64,000 bases of DNA from Lojkania enalia (lineage: Eukaryota > Ascomycota > Dothideomycetes > Pleosporales), in the NCBI GenBank assembly GCA_010094045.1, contig ML986616.1:62001-126000 (forward strand), read 5' to 3'. The position numbers and the translations under genes are program-made. Within the stretch, counting starts at the first letter, position 1; each line of letters opens with the position of its first letter. Below, in pieces: positions 21,435 through 33,385 of the stretch. Below the pieces are notes generated by a model that was not told the DNA's origin, ran no database searches, and was given only the letters and a program-made list of their open reading frames with translations.

Positions 21435-24400
21435 GAAAGTTTCCGCATCTCGCCCAAACGAGTCCTAGCCTGGGCAAGTGCGTTCTCGAGTTGCAAGATT
21501 TCCACCTGCGGAAGGAATTAGCTCTCTGCGTAATGATAAAGAGTGGGATGTATACCTGCTGCTCCATCTGTCGCACCTTGAACTCATGGTCGCTCAACTT
21601 AGTGTAATCTACCGTCTCGTTCTCATCCTGGTTTTTCTTCGAGATGATGTCTTGCACCTGCCTGACCAACGCTCGGCATGCACTTGTAACAGCCTTTGAT
21701 GCATTCTCTAATCTATCTTGGCTCTTGCTCATGAAACTGGCTTTGACTCTGCTGGCAGCGACTAATTGTGCAGTGGAAGCAGCAACATCGTTCGAAGCGA
21801 CAATGAGCTGTTCTGGAGAGTTGCGACCCGAAATAACGCCGTCAGCTGTCTCAATTAGCATGTTCGTCGACGAGGCGACTGCTTTAGCAGCGCTGATGAG
21901 ACCCTCGGTCCATCGGTTGTGTTTCTTGTAGAAGGCTGTCCGGGTCATAGTACCGCGACCTTCCCGCACAATTTCTTGTTGGGATGCGGTTGCAGCTTTG
22001 ATGAGTTGAGCAATGGCATTTGTAACGGCAATGGCAGCTTCAAGGATCGAGTCGTGAATCTTTAACTCGTACGTGGAGTATTGATCTCGTGGTTTCTTCA
22101 TTAGCTTATTTAGGCGCTCGGCAGCAGCATCAATGGCGTTGGCAGCCTTGGTCAATTCACTGTCAACCAAGTCGCCCAAGTCACCTTGAGTTTGGCTAAT
22201 CTTGCTCTTGGGGGCAAATGCATCAGCCAGTTTGGAGAGATTATTCAGGTTGCGTAACACCTCGGTATTGTTATTCACGACAACCATAAGCTTCTGGTCG
22301 GTGTCAAGGTCATGCAGCCTGTAAGATTGAACACTGCGGAAGAATTTGACTGTAGAGATGGCAGATTGCCTCGCGGCGTTGATGAGCTGGTCGGCTTTGT
22401 TCTCATCTGAAGCGAATCTCGTTAGACCTTTGGTATTGGTGAGCACGTCGGCGATAGAGCCGGAAAAGGTATTGACTGTCTTGATAATCTCTGCGTGTGT
22501 AGCGTTCGGGCCGTCAGCTATGAACCCGTTGAACGCTGTCGCAAACTCCATGGCGCAAGATGATGCCTTCTCAATCTGTGAAAGCACATACGCTCCAGAA
22601 GCGTTCTGGTTACCAGCTTGCATTGAGGAGTCCAATTCGTACAAAGCATCATCGACCCGCTGTACACCGGCTTGGAGCACGGAGTCAATAATGTTATTGA
22701 TCTTCTCTAAGCTGCCCTGGACCAGCTGGTCAAGCTGGCCATCAAGAACATTGTCGTTCGCGGCCTGGTTAAGTTTGAGCTCGTTCAACTCGAGCAAGGT
22801 CTGATCCATCCCCGCCCTGAATATTTCCAGCTCTTCCTCTTTCTCGCGCAATTGTCGCTCTAGATCAGAGTCGCCTTCCCGATATTTCATCTGCATGTCT
22901 TCAAGAGCGCGGGTCTTACTTCGTAGGGCCTCTTCGAGGTCGGCAATCTCTCTGTTGTGTCGTGAAAGCATAGCCGAGAGTTCCAGGCCCTTCCCTTGTT
23001 CGCTTTTTTCTGCCCTCTCCAAAGCAAACCGGAGTTCGCGTTTAAGTTTGTCGAGTTCATCCCGATGGCCACCCTGACTCCGGTCCTTCTCTAGCAATGC
23101 CCGGTCACGCTCTCGAATCATGTCTGCTAGCTCAAGGTTCTTCGTTTTAAGTTCCCTGGATAGCTTTTCACGGGCATCCATAGCTTCTTGCGCTGAGGCA
23201 GCCTTGAGCTTCACATCTTTGAACTTAGCTAGTAGCGCAAGATGTTCGTGTCGTAGTTGGGAATAAAGCTTCGCGAGGGATTCGTACTTTGACCTCCAAG
23301 TGTTGAGCTGCTCTTGAAGAGCACGAATTTGGTCGTCACGTGAGGTCATCTGCTGTTGGAAGTTGTTGTTCATTTGCTGCATTTCACCCTCCAAAGCTTT
23401 CATCCTTTGGTCATACTGCTGTAGCATCAACTGGTCCCGCTCGTACTGTGCCCGCGCATTTAGATTCTCTCGTTCGAGTTCGGCAAGACGACCCTGAGTT
23501 TGTTGTGCATACTGCTCGCGCATCAGCTGTTCTTGCGCCAGCCGGGCTTGTTCGGCCTGCAGCCTCTGCTGCTCTTCGAAATCCCTCTGAGCGCGAACGG
23601 CCGCCTCTTGCTGTTGTCGTTGTGCTAACTCCCATTGCTCCTGGAGCCTCCGTTGTTCAGCCTCGTACTCTTCTTGCTGCCTCTTCTGATCATTTTTCCA
23701 GAATTCGTTGATAGGTTCAGGGTCGACTGACGGAGCTCGTGGCTGCGGGGCGGGCTGAGTAACTGTCTCTTCTGCTCTAGGTCGTGCTGGCAAGGCTGGC
23801 CGATTTTCATCCTCTTCCGACAGTAAATTTGGGGGATCCTGTGGCAGCTTCGGTACCGTGATCAGACTAGTCAGATACCTGAGATTTGAGCATTCGTAAT
23901 AGAACTTGACCAGCCGATAGTGCTGCGCATCGTAGCGGCCACGAAGAGGAGAGAGCGCTTCATCGTCACCCAGAGCTACCAGATTTAGCATTTAACTCCC
24001 CAAAGTTCTCTCGGCGCACTTACTCGTGTGCATAGCGCGCAGCATGCTTGTAATGAACTTGTAGATTCCATAACTCTCCTGTACTAAGGGAACCAGTGCA
24101 GATATGCGGCATTCATTGTTGGCGCCACTTCGAAAATGCGAGAAGATGAGCTTCTGGAAGGCATCGATCTGGTCCTGAAGGGTCATTAGGTCAGAGATGG
24201 TTTCGTAACCCTCGTTAGGGTCATTAATGGACTTTAAGCTGATATACTCCTCATACTCAAATGTTCCTACGCCTTTCAGTCGATTGCCAGAAACTATACA
24301 ACGGATCGCCTACCATTGAATTCAGGGTGTTGCCGATGGAAGGCGAGCTTGGCTAACAGAAAGTAGATGTACTCTGATATCAGAGGTCCGTAACCGCGTA

Positions 24401-24964
24401 GCCCCTCACCTGCGGAGACTCCTCTTGACAAGCTTTCTAGCCATGTGGTGTGGGCTTGCGCCTCCTTGAGAACGACCGGGTGGCCTTCTTGGAGGACTTT
24501 ATGGATCGTGATGAGGGCCTTGAAGGTCTGGACCTCATCCGCCATAATAGGTTGTCTGAGGGAAGCTCACATTAGCTCGGACGTTTCGGTTGTCGGTGAC
24601 GCTCGGGGATACGTACACTTTCATGCCTGCCCAGAAGGAGTTTGAGTTTTTGTGGTCCCATGTGTACACGATGGCTGCGCGGACGTGTTTTCCTGTGTCT
24701 ACAATGAGCACATTAGAATCGCAATGTGTGTTCGATTCCTACGTTTTGGTGCTGTCTCATCTGCATAACTGTTAGAAGCCGGCTGGGCGCGGAAAGTGTT
24801 TGCTGCCTACCAATGCTGGTTGCTTTGCGGATGTTGATGGCTAGATCCGACTCCTGTCTTGATTAATCGAATGGCTTAGTATACAGTTATCTTGTCAAAA
24901 TTTTGGGGGTCATTTTGACATACTTTCCCATGTCCACATTGCGCGAGGATCCGTAGAGGGCCAT
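21419..24964 (-). CDS. SLA2: Sla2/End4 (HIP1R-type) endocytic adaptor
   Basis: Eight exons: 24924-24964, 24811-24857, 24743-24760, 24617-24692, 24314-24555, 24024-24266, 21556-23975 and 21419-21505, together 3174 nt or 1057 residues. The N-terminal ANTH domain binds PtdIns(4,5)P2: AINIRKATS, TAPKRKHVR, SNSFWAGMKV and ADEVQTFKALITIHK. A Pro-rich linker (residues about 285-330) and a long Gln/Glu-rich coiled coil (about 330-640) follow. The C-terminal THATCH/I-LWEQ domain binds F-actin (about 800-1020), and the protein ends GEMRKLSYLEE. Sla2 couples clathrin-coated pits to actin in endocytosis and hyphal growth. Several exons in the ANTH part are very short. The start gives MALYGSSRNVDM, as in other filamentous fungi. 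In many ascomycetes this gene flanks the mating-type locus; no MAT gene was found here. Confidence 0.95.
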
Positions 24965-25624
24965 CTTGATCGGGGTGCCTGCCGCGGCGGTTGGTCGGGG
25001 GAACGAGGTTGATTGCAGGCAAAATATGAACAATAAAACAGTGAAGGCCCTACAAGCTAGAGCCTGGGTTAGACAGAGCAAGAAACAGCCGGGATCGAGG
25101 CTACGGCTGCGATGGGGTATGTGTTGTCGAAGAGCTCTCCAAACCTTGGGAGGTGCACCGTGCCGTGACCGAGCCCTGAAGCTTGGCATTTACTCTAGGG
25201 ATGACGAAGCTCCCCGCCACTCAGCTCGACACCTGTGCGCCGCCTCGCACTCTTCTCTACATTTCCTGCAGCCTACTCAAGGCAATGCGCCCGGATCGAC
25301 TCCATGAGAATCTTTGGGCTGTTACAGCTCATACACGCATCTGCATCAGAACTTTGTCCCCTAGTGAGCTGTCACCTGTAATGGAGGGATAGACCGTGAA
25401 GGAGCCAATAGTCAAGCGTCCCAACCTTAATTCACATACCGATCATGCATGCGGGACAACACATCCGATCATCAGGAACTCTATGTCATTTCACTTGACT
25501 TTGCTGTGAACCACAGCGCGGGGAATGCCAATCTCCGCCAACGCCACGCCATGCAGACATCTATGTAAAACCAGAACGTTCGATGATATAATTCTCACGC
25601 AGAGCAGACAAGACTGCCCCATTG
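24965..25624. other. Intergenic between SLU7 and SLA2
   Basis: 660 bases with the SLU7 3' region and the SLA2 promoter. No additional gene or RNA was seen. Confidence 0.5.
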
Positions 25625-27055
25625 CTACACAGCTTCCTTCTTGCCCGAATAAGCAGCCATTGGGTCATCAACCATCTGACGTTTCCGCCGGTACTCCTCC
25701 ATATCCTCATCGGTCGCAATGTTCGTCATCTCCTGAAGGTTCCGCTTCCTGTTTGACGCGTCGTGCTTGGCTTTCTGGTCACTGTCGACAGCGTTTGGCA
25801 CGTGCTCCGTCAGAGTCTCTTCTTCTTTCCAGGCAACAGCTTTTGGGACTTCTTCCATATCTACTGCAGTCCGCAGCCTGTTTGCTTCCTCGAATGCCTG
25901 CTTGCCCTCCTCGCCTGTGCAGTAAGAGTTCTTAACTGTTGAATGACAGCATGCATAGCCCCATTGAAAATTAGCCCACCAACTGCCCCATACAGATGTG
26001 TGGTTGTTAATAAAGACGTCCTCTGGATATTTTGACTTTGCCTTCGTCTTTGGCGCACCCTTGATTGCACCTCGCTCGTCATATTCGACATATCGTTCAG
26101 ATTCTGTGACAGCCGTATTTCCCAGGGTGTTGTCGTTGAATCTCTCTTGCTCTCCATACTTCTCTAGTAGAGCTTTCCTTCGAGCAATCTTTTTTCCTTC
26201 AGCCTCTTGTAGTTCCTTCTTACGCAAATATTCGCCGGATGTAGGGTTGGCCTGGAGATGAATCTTGTTTTTCCCTCCGCGCTCTTGTGTCTCCCATGCG
26301 TATCTCTGTGCCTTTTCGAATTCTGCTGCATCCCCCGATGCCCTCATGAAGCCCTCTTCAGCTACCAACGCCGCGGCGTTGTCTGCCGTTGCGCCGCTGT
26401 CTACCATTGATCGGGTTTTGGGATCGTACTTTGCAGAGTCTAGGTCGAGGTTTAGGAGATACTTAGCGGTATCTTCCCGTAACCGGAGGTTCCTCGTGGA
26501 GGTGGCTTGCTTTCTTCCCATATCGGTCTCCGCATCATACTTATCACCCTCATCGCCGTTGCCATCTTCGGATTTATCGTCTCCCCCCATTGCCTCTTTT
26601 GCCTTCCGCTTCATCTCCTCAAGTTCGTTGTATTCCTGAATGACTTGATCATAGTCCGCGGCATCATAACCATTCCAGCGATCTCGCTTTGCGTCCCATC
26701 CCAGTTGTACATCCTGTATGACTTCATCGGCCTGTATGTCCTTCCCGGTCCACTTTGCGCCAGCCTTTCGAGGGCGACTGAGGCAATCCTTCCTCACGTG
26801 TGTCATGGCTCCGCAATTCTCGCACGCCCCTTTGCGATATTTGGTGGCCGCGGGTCCGGCTTTGCGGCCTCGGTCGTACCATTTTGAGTCTGCTTCTTGC
26901 TTCTGGAGACGTTGGTGCTCGAGGTAGTCTGTGTCCGACCCGGACTCGTCGACGGCGTAGAAAGGCTTCTTCGAAATGAAGGACGGAATGTACTCATTAC
27001 GTTCCTTGTTCGCCGCAGAAACGTCTGCTGGCTTTCGCGGCTGTGCGGGAGGCAT
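25625..27055 (-). CDS. SLU7: Pre-mRNA splicing factor Slu7
   Basis: One uninterrupted frame of 476 residues. The N-terminus has [16 protein letters not shown], typical of Slu7. A CCHC zinc knuckle follows with Cys78, Cys81, His86 and Cys91 ([14 protein letters not shown]). Next come [11 protein letters not shown] and [14 protein letters not shown], then a middle acidic region, [13 protein letters not shown], and late motifs HTSVWGSWW and [16 protein letters not shown]. Slu7 acts in the second step of splicing, helping choose the 3' splice site. It lacks introns, which is notable for a splicing factor gene in an intron-rich neighbourhood. Its start faces NPT1 across 469 bases. Confidence 0.95.
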   Translation of the reverse strand: MPPAQPRKPADVSAANKERNEYIPSFISKKPFYAVDESGSDTDYLEHQRLQKQEADSKWYDRGRKAGPAATKYRKGACENCGAMTHVRKDCLSRPRKAGAKWTGKDIQADEVIQDVQLGWDAKRDRWNGYDAADYDQVIQEYNELEEMKRKAKEAMGGDDKSEDGNGDEGDKYDAETDMGRKQATSTRNLRLREDTAKYLLNLDLDSAKYDPKTRSMVDSGATADNAAALVAEEGFMRASGDAAEFEKAQRYAWETQERGGKNKIHLQANPTSGEYLRKKELQEAEGKKIARRKALLEKYGEQERFNDNTLGNTAVTESERYVEYDERGAIKGAPKTKAKSKYPEDVFINNHTSVWGSWWANFQWGYACCHSTVKNSYCTGEEGKQAFEEANRLRTAVDMEEVPKAVAWKEEETLTEHVPNAVDSDQKAKHDASNRKRNLQEMTNIATDEDMEEYRRKRQMVDDPMAAYSGKKEAV

Positions 27056-27524
27056 GAGTGGTAAAGGTGAGGTCCGATCCGGCAGCGCGGAACGCGGATG
27101 GTGAGGTGTAGTGGTGTTGGATGTGCGCTAATGATGGGTGGAGTGTCCCATCGGAGGCAAATGCGGAGCTCCCGTGATAAAACTGGCCCTAGCTAGATCG
27201 CGCCCAGCGCCCAGCGCCCAGCGCCATAGCTATGACGCGGGCCATATTCAGTTTGCTGTTACGGCCGCGGGAATTCCAAGCGCCCTCAAGCCATTGGAGT
27301 TGCTATTCAGACTCCAGCTCCCGTATCCTGCTCACCGACAGCCTGAAGCAGCAGTCAGCCTGGTCCCCGTCCTGAATTGGCCTCGTCGCATTCCACGCGG
27401 CAGCCTTCAAGCTTGCGCAGGACCGACGCGACTAGGCATAAAGCTCCGCCGCCCCGCCAACCAGCCCACTTCCGTCCATCACCTCTACCTTTCACGCATT
27501 ATCGCAACAATTATAGTCTGTGAT
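27056..27524. promoter_or_regulatory. Shared divergent promoter of SLU7 and NPT1
   Basis: A 469-base GC-rich interval between two start codons on opposite strands, so the promoters must lie here. It contains a short tandem repeat (27200-27225). I see no clear TATA box. The frame running through it into NPT1 is upstream read-through, not coding. Confidence 0.6.
27200..27225. repeat. Tandem GCGCCCA repeat
   Basis: Three full copies of the heptamer GCGCCCA plus a partial fourth, inside the SLU7-NPT1 divergent promoter. It may be a polymorphic minisatellite or a cluster of GC-rich protein sites; nothing in the sequence decides. Confidence 0.8.
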
Positions 27525-29138
27525 ATGGCAACCGACTCGTCAAATACGCTGCCTGAGGGCATATTCTCGCTGCTCGACACGTGAACATTTCCCTCTTAAT
27601 ATGGCGCTCCTACCACTAACGGCGCCTTAGTGATCTCTATAAACTAACGATGCAATGCTGCGTCCTCAAATTCTTCCCGGACGTCTCTGTCACGTATAGC
27701 TTCACCAACCGTACCCCGGACAAGAAACTCACGCGCGGCGCCTTTCGCTGGCTTCAGGCGCAAGTAGACAGTCTGTCATAATACTACTCCACCAACTGCA
27801 TTCCGCTTATTTTACTACAGAACTCGAAAATATCTCGCTTTCCGCCGACGAACTCCGTTTCCTGGAGAAGACATGTGCCTACTTGAATGCCCAGTATCTT
27901 CGATTCCTTTCTACGTTCCGCCTCCAGCCTAAGAAGCAACTCAAGCTCATCTTCACCCCCATTGAAGATTCCGGACAAGATACAGATCTAGGCAACTTCT
28001 CTATACATACTGAGGGCCTGTGGGTGGATACCATTCTATACGAGATACCGCTGCTTGCCTTGGTCAGCGAAGCGTATTTCAAGTTCTGTGACACGGATTG
28101 GACATACGAGGGACAGATGGAGAAGGCGCATGAAAAGGGAGTTACAATGCTTAAGGAAGGCTGCATTTTCTCCGAATTCGGTACCAGGCGACGCCGCGAC
28201 TATCACACACAAGATCTCGTGCTCCAAGGGTTGCGCTGTGCTGAGGATGACGCCAAGAAAAATGGATGGAAGGGCAAGTTGACCGGAACGAGTAACGTGC
28301 ACCTTGCCATGAAGCATCGCTTGCTACCCGTAGGAACAGTAGCACATGAGTGGTTTATGGGCGTTGCCGCAATCACAGACGATTACGAACATGCGAACGA
28401 AACCGCGTTGCAATACTGGACAGCAACGTTCGGGGAGGGAGTACTGGGAATAGCTCTTACGGACACGTTTGGAACGCCGGCATTCCTGAAAGCTTTTAAA
28501 AAAGGGATACCCGAATTGACAACAGTGGTATCAGGACCTGTAACAACACAAGCATCTACAGCCGCCATCACAAATCTAGAAATACAGTCACTTACTCCGA
28601 TGCAGCCCCCAATTCAGGCACCCCTCCATGGCGATAGGTCAGACTCGAGACCAAAGAGGACCTACGCACAGGTCTTCACGGGCGTGCGCCAGGACTCGGG
28701 GGATCCGTTGGACTTTATCAAGATGATGCGCGAGTTCTACAACCAAGAGGGCATCCAGGAGAAGAAGACAATAGTGTTTTCAGACTCGCTGGATATCGAG
28801 AAGTGTTTGCAATACAAGGCTGCGGCGGAGGCCGATGGCTTCCAACCAACATTTGGCGTAGGGACGTTTTTGACGAGTAAGTGTTCCCAGAACGCTGTCA
28901 TGACATGGACTGAGGAAAAGCAGATGACTTTGTCGAGAAAAGCACAGGCAAGAAGTCCGTCCCGCTCAACATTGTAATCAAGATCGCTTCGGCCAAGGGC
29001 CGGCACGCTGTCAAAATCAGCGACAACATCGGGAAGAACACAGGCGACAAGGCGACGGTCGAGGATGTCAAGCGGCGGCTTGGATATGTAGAGAAATCGT
29101 GGGCTGGTGGGGATGAGACGCATCGATGGGACTGCTGA
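27525..29138 (+). CDS. NPT1: Nicotinate phosphoribosyltransferase
   Basis: Four exons (introns 27581-27630, 27771-27820 and 28877-28923) encode 488 residues. The first splice builds the family's TDLYKLTMQ. Further landmarks are SFTNRTPDKKL, FSEFGTRRRRDYHTQ (active-site region), TSNVHLAMKH, VGTVAHEWFMG with the reactive His region, and GTFLTNDF followed by PLNIVIKIASAKGR. The enzyme makes nicotinate mononucleotide from nicotinate and PRPP with ATP hydrolysis, the first step of the Preiss-Handler route for NAD salvage. Length is slightly above the yeast enzyme, largely through a loop around residues 255-300 with a run of Thr, Pro and Gln. The start is the only ATG in frame just before the first splice site. 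Confidence 0.95.
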
Positions 29139-30042
29139 AGGCCCACATGTGTCGTAGGCAAGGAGCTGAAAGCGGCGTTGAATGGACTTGCCGGATAGAC
29201 TTAGAGGTGTAGCCAGAAGCAGCCAGAAGCAGCCGATGGCGTTGCAATCAATAATACCCAACCACGCCAGAGCGGCGTCGAAGAGCTGATGAGCAAGGCT
29301 GTGCTCTCATGGCGGACCGCCCTATGAATGAGACTGACGAAGCGCGGTGCGGCGGTGTGGTAGAGCCAGCGAACGATCGCCGTGGATCTCGCGACCACAG
29401 GCGGTTTAAGGGCACATTCGCGAGCCTGCAAGCGCTGTCGCGCGTAAGATTCGCCGCAGGTTCGCCGCGTTCGCAAGCAGGGCCGCCACTGTTGGCCAAG
29501 CCTGAGGCCGTTCGCATACAAAAATAGACGGCGATGCCAAAGAAAGGCTCTGGAGCGCTAAGCGGCTTTCGCCAGTCTAGTCCCACATAGGCTAGATTAT
29601 TCGATTAGCGCGCCTCCTTTCCTGGGCGAGACTAGGCCCGAGTGGGAGCTGCAAGGCCAGACACAGCACTAGCCGTGATTTCTGGGGCTGCGCAGGTGAG
29701 CTGAACCCTTGAAGCACGATTCTTCATATCTCACGCTTGCCCTTCACCCTGCTCCCAAGCATTGAATTATCTTGCCTTCTCCGGCGTCGTTGCTGCTGCT
29801 CTGTTTCCGGGCGGACGTCTCTAATTGCAAAGCGTTTCGCGCTCCCAGCTACGCACCCATTGTCTCAGGAGGCTCCCGAATCCGCACACCGCACCATATC
29901 GGTTTCAGGCTTTCAGCATGAGTGTAAGCAAGTCCTTCCTCTTTGTCACAAGCGCTCGCATTTCCACACTTGACCGCTTTCTCTACCAACAACCACAGCA
30001 ACACTTACACCACGCGTAAATTGCCTCTACTAACGAGCGGCC
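29139..30042. other. Intergenic, 0.9 kb
   Basis: Contains the NPT1 3' end and a triplicated GCAGCCAGAA-type string near 29205-29235. Long chance frames on both strands around 29250-29590 are GC-driven and match nothing. The right end has a pyrimidine-rich leader for the syntaxin gene. Confidence 0.45.
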
Positions 30043-31129
30043 ATGGCCCAGCAGTACGGTGGCTACAACCAGGTTGGCTACGGCAGCAACCCCTACGACC
30101 AGCGAGACGATGGGCCCGCAAGCGGCCGATACAACAACTATGCGCAGGGCCGATATGACGATCGTAGGTGACGGACTCGTTCTTTGCCTGACATGGACCT
30201 AACCTCTCTAGCGGGCGCCGTCGAGATGCAGCCATACGGACAGCCGGCAGGCGCTGACCCGAATGCCATTCTCAACGAGTGCCGCGAGGTCGATCGCGCC
30301 CTCGATCAGATCAACCAACAGCTCGATAACCTCGAACGCATCTTCAAGCAGGTCCTTGCGCGTCCCGACATGCCCTCAGGCGAGATTTCCAATCTGAGCT
30401 CCCAGATCATGACTGGGTACCGCGCTCTTGTAGCCCGCGTCAAGAACATCAAGTCCAAGCCGGAATCCGGCAGCCCTCGTAACGCTCCCCAGGTCGGCAA
30501 AGTCGACCGCAGGCTGAAGTCGACCATCAACCGATACCAGACCCTCGAGGCCGACTTCCGGAGGGACTCGCGGCAGGCTGCAGAGCGCCAGTACCGCATT
30601 GTCAGGCCCGATGCTACGGATGAGGAGGTTCGGGAGGCGGTCGAGGACCCGGATGCACCCATTTTCCAGCAAGCTGTATGTTCTAGTCTACTCGCATTTT
30701 TGGTGTTATATTAACCACTAGTTGGTAGCTCCTCAATTCCGACCGCCGCGGCCAAGCCCAATCCACTCTCCGCAATGTCAAGGAGCGACATGAGGCTATT
30801 CAGAAGATTGAGCGACAAATGGTGGAATTGGCACAGCTATTCCAGGACCTTGACCAGATCGTTATGCAGCAGGAACCTCTTGTCGAGAACATTGAGCAGA
30901 AGGGAGAAGAGATTCACGACAATGTCGTCCAGGCCAACACTGAAATCGGCGGCGCCATTGAGAAGGCAAGGGCGCGCAACCGCAAGAAGTGGTGGTGCCT
31001 CCTCATCGTCTGTGAGTTGCCAAGTTATCTAGACTTTTTGATCGCGAAACTAACTGCTTTTAAGTGCTCATCATTATTGTCATCGTTGTGGTTGTTGCCG
31101 TCGTTGTTACCATCAACAAGAAAACATAA
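30043..31129 (+). CDS. Plasma-membrane t-SNARE, Sso1/Sso2-type syntaxin
   Basis: Four exons (introns 30164-30211, 30676-30728 and 31012-31064) encode 310 residues. The first 50 are disordered and rich in Tyr, Gly, Gln and Asn (MAQQYGGYNQVGYGSNPYD). The Habc helices follow: ILNECREVDRALDQIN, RYQTLEADFRRDSR. The SNARE motif (ERHEAIQKIERQMVELAQLF onwards) has the zero-layer Gln in LFQDLDQ. A basic juxtamembrane RKKWW and a C-terminal Val/Ile-rich anchor ending TINKKT complete it. Sso proteins pair with Sec9 and Snc to fuse secretory vesicles at the cell surface, which for a hyphal fungus means tip growth and enzyme secretion. All domains are present and the length is normal. Confidence 0.93.
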
Positions 31130-33385
31130 TCATCCTCGGCGTAGAAGATTCGACTATCATTGGAAAGCTGCATTCTGGATGGTTGACCACATTATCACAC
31201 CAAAAGTTCCATCATACCCATTCCGGTCACTGCTCTCCGTAGGCCACCCGCACATCTTTGACTTATGTCATGCTCTATATCCACCATTCACTCCCATATT
31301 AGTTTAGTATTATCCAAGGCCGGCCCGGTACATTGTATAATAATTCTCTGGTGGATATAGCACTATTGTCTCTATCTCCTTGTCCGTCCGCCCTGCAAAC
31401 GCGAAAGATTGCCACTATACCAATACATGCGCCTTTCTTTTCCCCTTTTTTGTTAACTCTTCATGAGAGACTACCCTCTTGTATGCTCCTAGGCAGGGGG
31501 GTTCGAGAGTTTTCAAGTAGCTCGTTGTGGGCTATACTGTTCGCTGGCTGAAATGCATTTTCTGGGGCTTTAGGCTGGGTATGCTAGTATATGTTTTATC
31601 AATTGGAAGGCATATTTCTTCTTTTTTTTTAATGAATGTGAATTTCGAGTGTCTTGATTTTGGGTTGATGTGGTGATGTGGGTACTGAATGTTACGACGA
31701 CAGAAATGATCGATGGATAAGTGGGTGGTGAGGTGTGAAGAGTAGATTTTCTGTGGGTGCTGCGGATTGTAAGTGAGCGTGGTGGTTTGATGTGGAAGGG
31801 GATACGTAGTAAGGGTTTATAGGAAGGGAGGATAAGGGATCAAGGATATCTTCTGGGAAAGTGATGGATAGGTATGCTTACACGATTTTTGCATTACACA
31901 TGGCTGCGTCCATTGGATGACAGGCTATTCCACTCATTTTACTAGAAACTCGACCAGGTTTTCTGATTCAGAAGATTCCTTTTCGATGTCTAGTGAGTAT
32001 GGGAATAAATATATCTATCTACTATCGTCTCCTAGCCCCGGCCCTGGGTATGATTTCACGCGCCGATCTAGGGACGGCGAGATAATTGAATAGCAAGTAT
32101 AGGCTATTGGATGGAGAACTCGGAGGTGTTTTTAATGGAGTGGTAGATTGGTGCGTTTCCGCACGAAGTCAGATCTTTTCTGTAGAGGTTGAGAAACTGT
32201 ATGTATATTTGGTCTCAGCGTACCGCACTAGCTCAGGAGTGTTTTTGTTAAATCACGACCAGAGACCTATGGGTATGGCTTGAGCTGCTAGGCTAGCTAA
32301 TCGCTAGGGTTTACAGGTGGAAAATGCTGGATATGGAGATTTCTGAAATTCATTCTGGTTATATATTATGAGGTAGGAATAAGAAAATGGACTTTCAAGA
32401 TTGACAACAGCATCTTGATTGTTGAGTGCTTAAGGAACCCACTATCAATACCACGGAATTTCGATAATATCCCTTTCATATACATATCAGAAGAAGCTCG
32501 TAGTGTACATAGTTGTAGAAGGTCTGCGCGCCCTGAAGGTGGACGGACAATATACTGATGAGCAGTAGTTATTGATATGAAGACGTGACATATGACTAGA
32601 GTCAACCTTCGTGGTTTCTAGAATCCATATCAGCGGTTTTTAAGATTGGGAGTGTTCCATGGAAGTCATGCGATCAAATGTGCCTCAAAATAATCAGCTG
32701 GGAGGCGGGTGAAGCAATGAGTTCTTTTGCGTCCGAGGGCGCTTTCATTATCTGAGGACTAGATCATCCAAAGCATAAGTTAAGTATATTGTTTCCATTC
32801 TACGCGTAGTTGAAGAGCAATTGTCGGGTAGCTCTGATCGATCCAGAACATCATAGCATGTGGTTGTCTCTAAACCTCGGAAAGCAGGACCCACATGTCT
32901 CAGCATTACTCTTCAGCGGCAATGTATACCCGGACTATACTTCTACGTCGTTGCCACCCCTTGACTCTAATTCGCTTTCTCCGCACCCACGAACCCCAGG
33001 AAAGCTAAATTCTGACCCAATCAATTCACACCCTAATTTACCCCAGATTTCTGGTTCGTCTGACAAGCCGAGCATACGCGAGAAGCGATGCTTCAGAGGC
33101 AAGATGCCCGTCAGAGAGCCTTTTGAATCGCGTGTTTTTATTCAATCATGCCTAGCTTACTCGTGTGAATCCAGACCGTCGGCTTCTATGCTGTCTTGAC
33201 ATCAACCGCTAATGCTTTCCCCGGATCCCGGGTACTCGCACGCGTGGGTCCTGACTCCACATCCTTGGTCCTGGGATACGTAGAAATAGAGTTAAGGGTT
33301 TCCATCCGTCTTAACCTAGGTCAATCATTTCCTCATTCCCTTTTACTCTCCAGTATCATTCATCTCTCCTAGGAAGATACTCAAC
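31130..33385. other. Intergenic, 2.3 kb
   Basis: The 3' region of the syntaxin gene followed by AT-rich sequence. Open frames at 31333-31551 and 32810-33199 lack an ATG or any domain and are rejected. The last 100 bases before 33386 are CT-rich, like a leader. Confidence 0.45.

Noticed and set aside
21104..21607. 167-codon plus-strand frame
   Set aside because: Its second half is the antisense of SLA2 exons; the first half competes with a more protein-like frame.
22346..23711. Several long plus-strand frames
   Set aside because: They are antisense shadows of the SLA2 coiled coil and THATCH domain.
32810..33199. 129-codon plus-strand frame before the transporter
   Set aside because: Starts with TTG, has Pro/Ser-rich random-like content, and lies in the promoter of the MFS gene.
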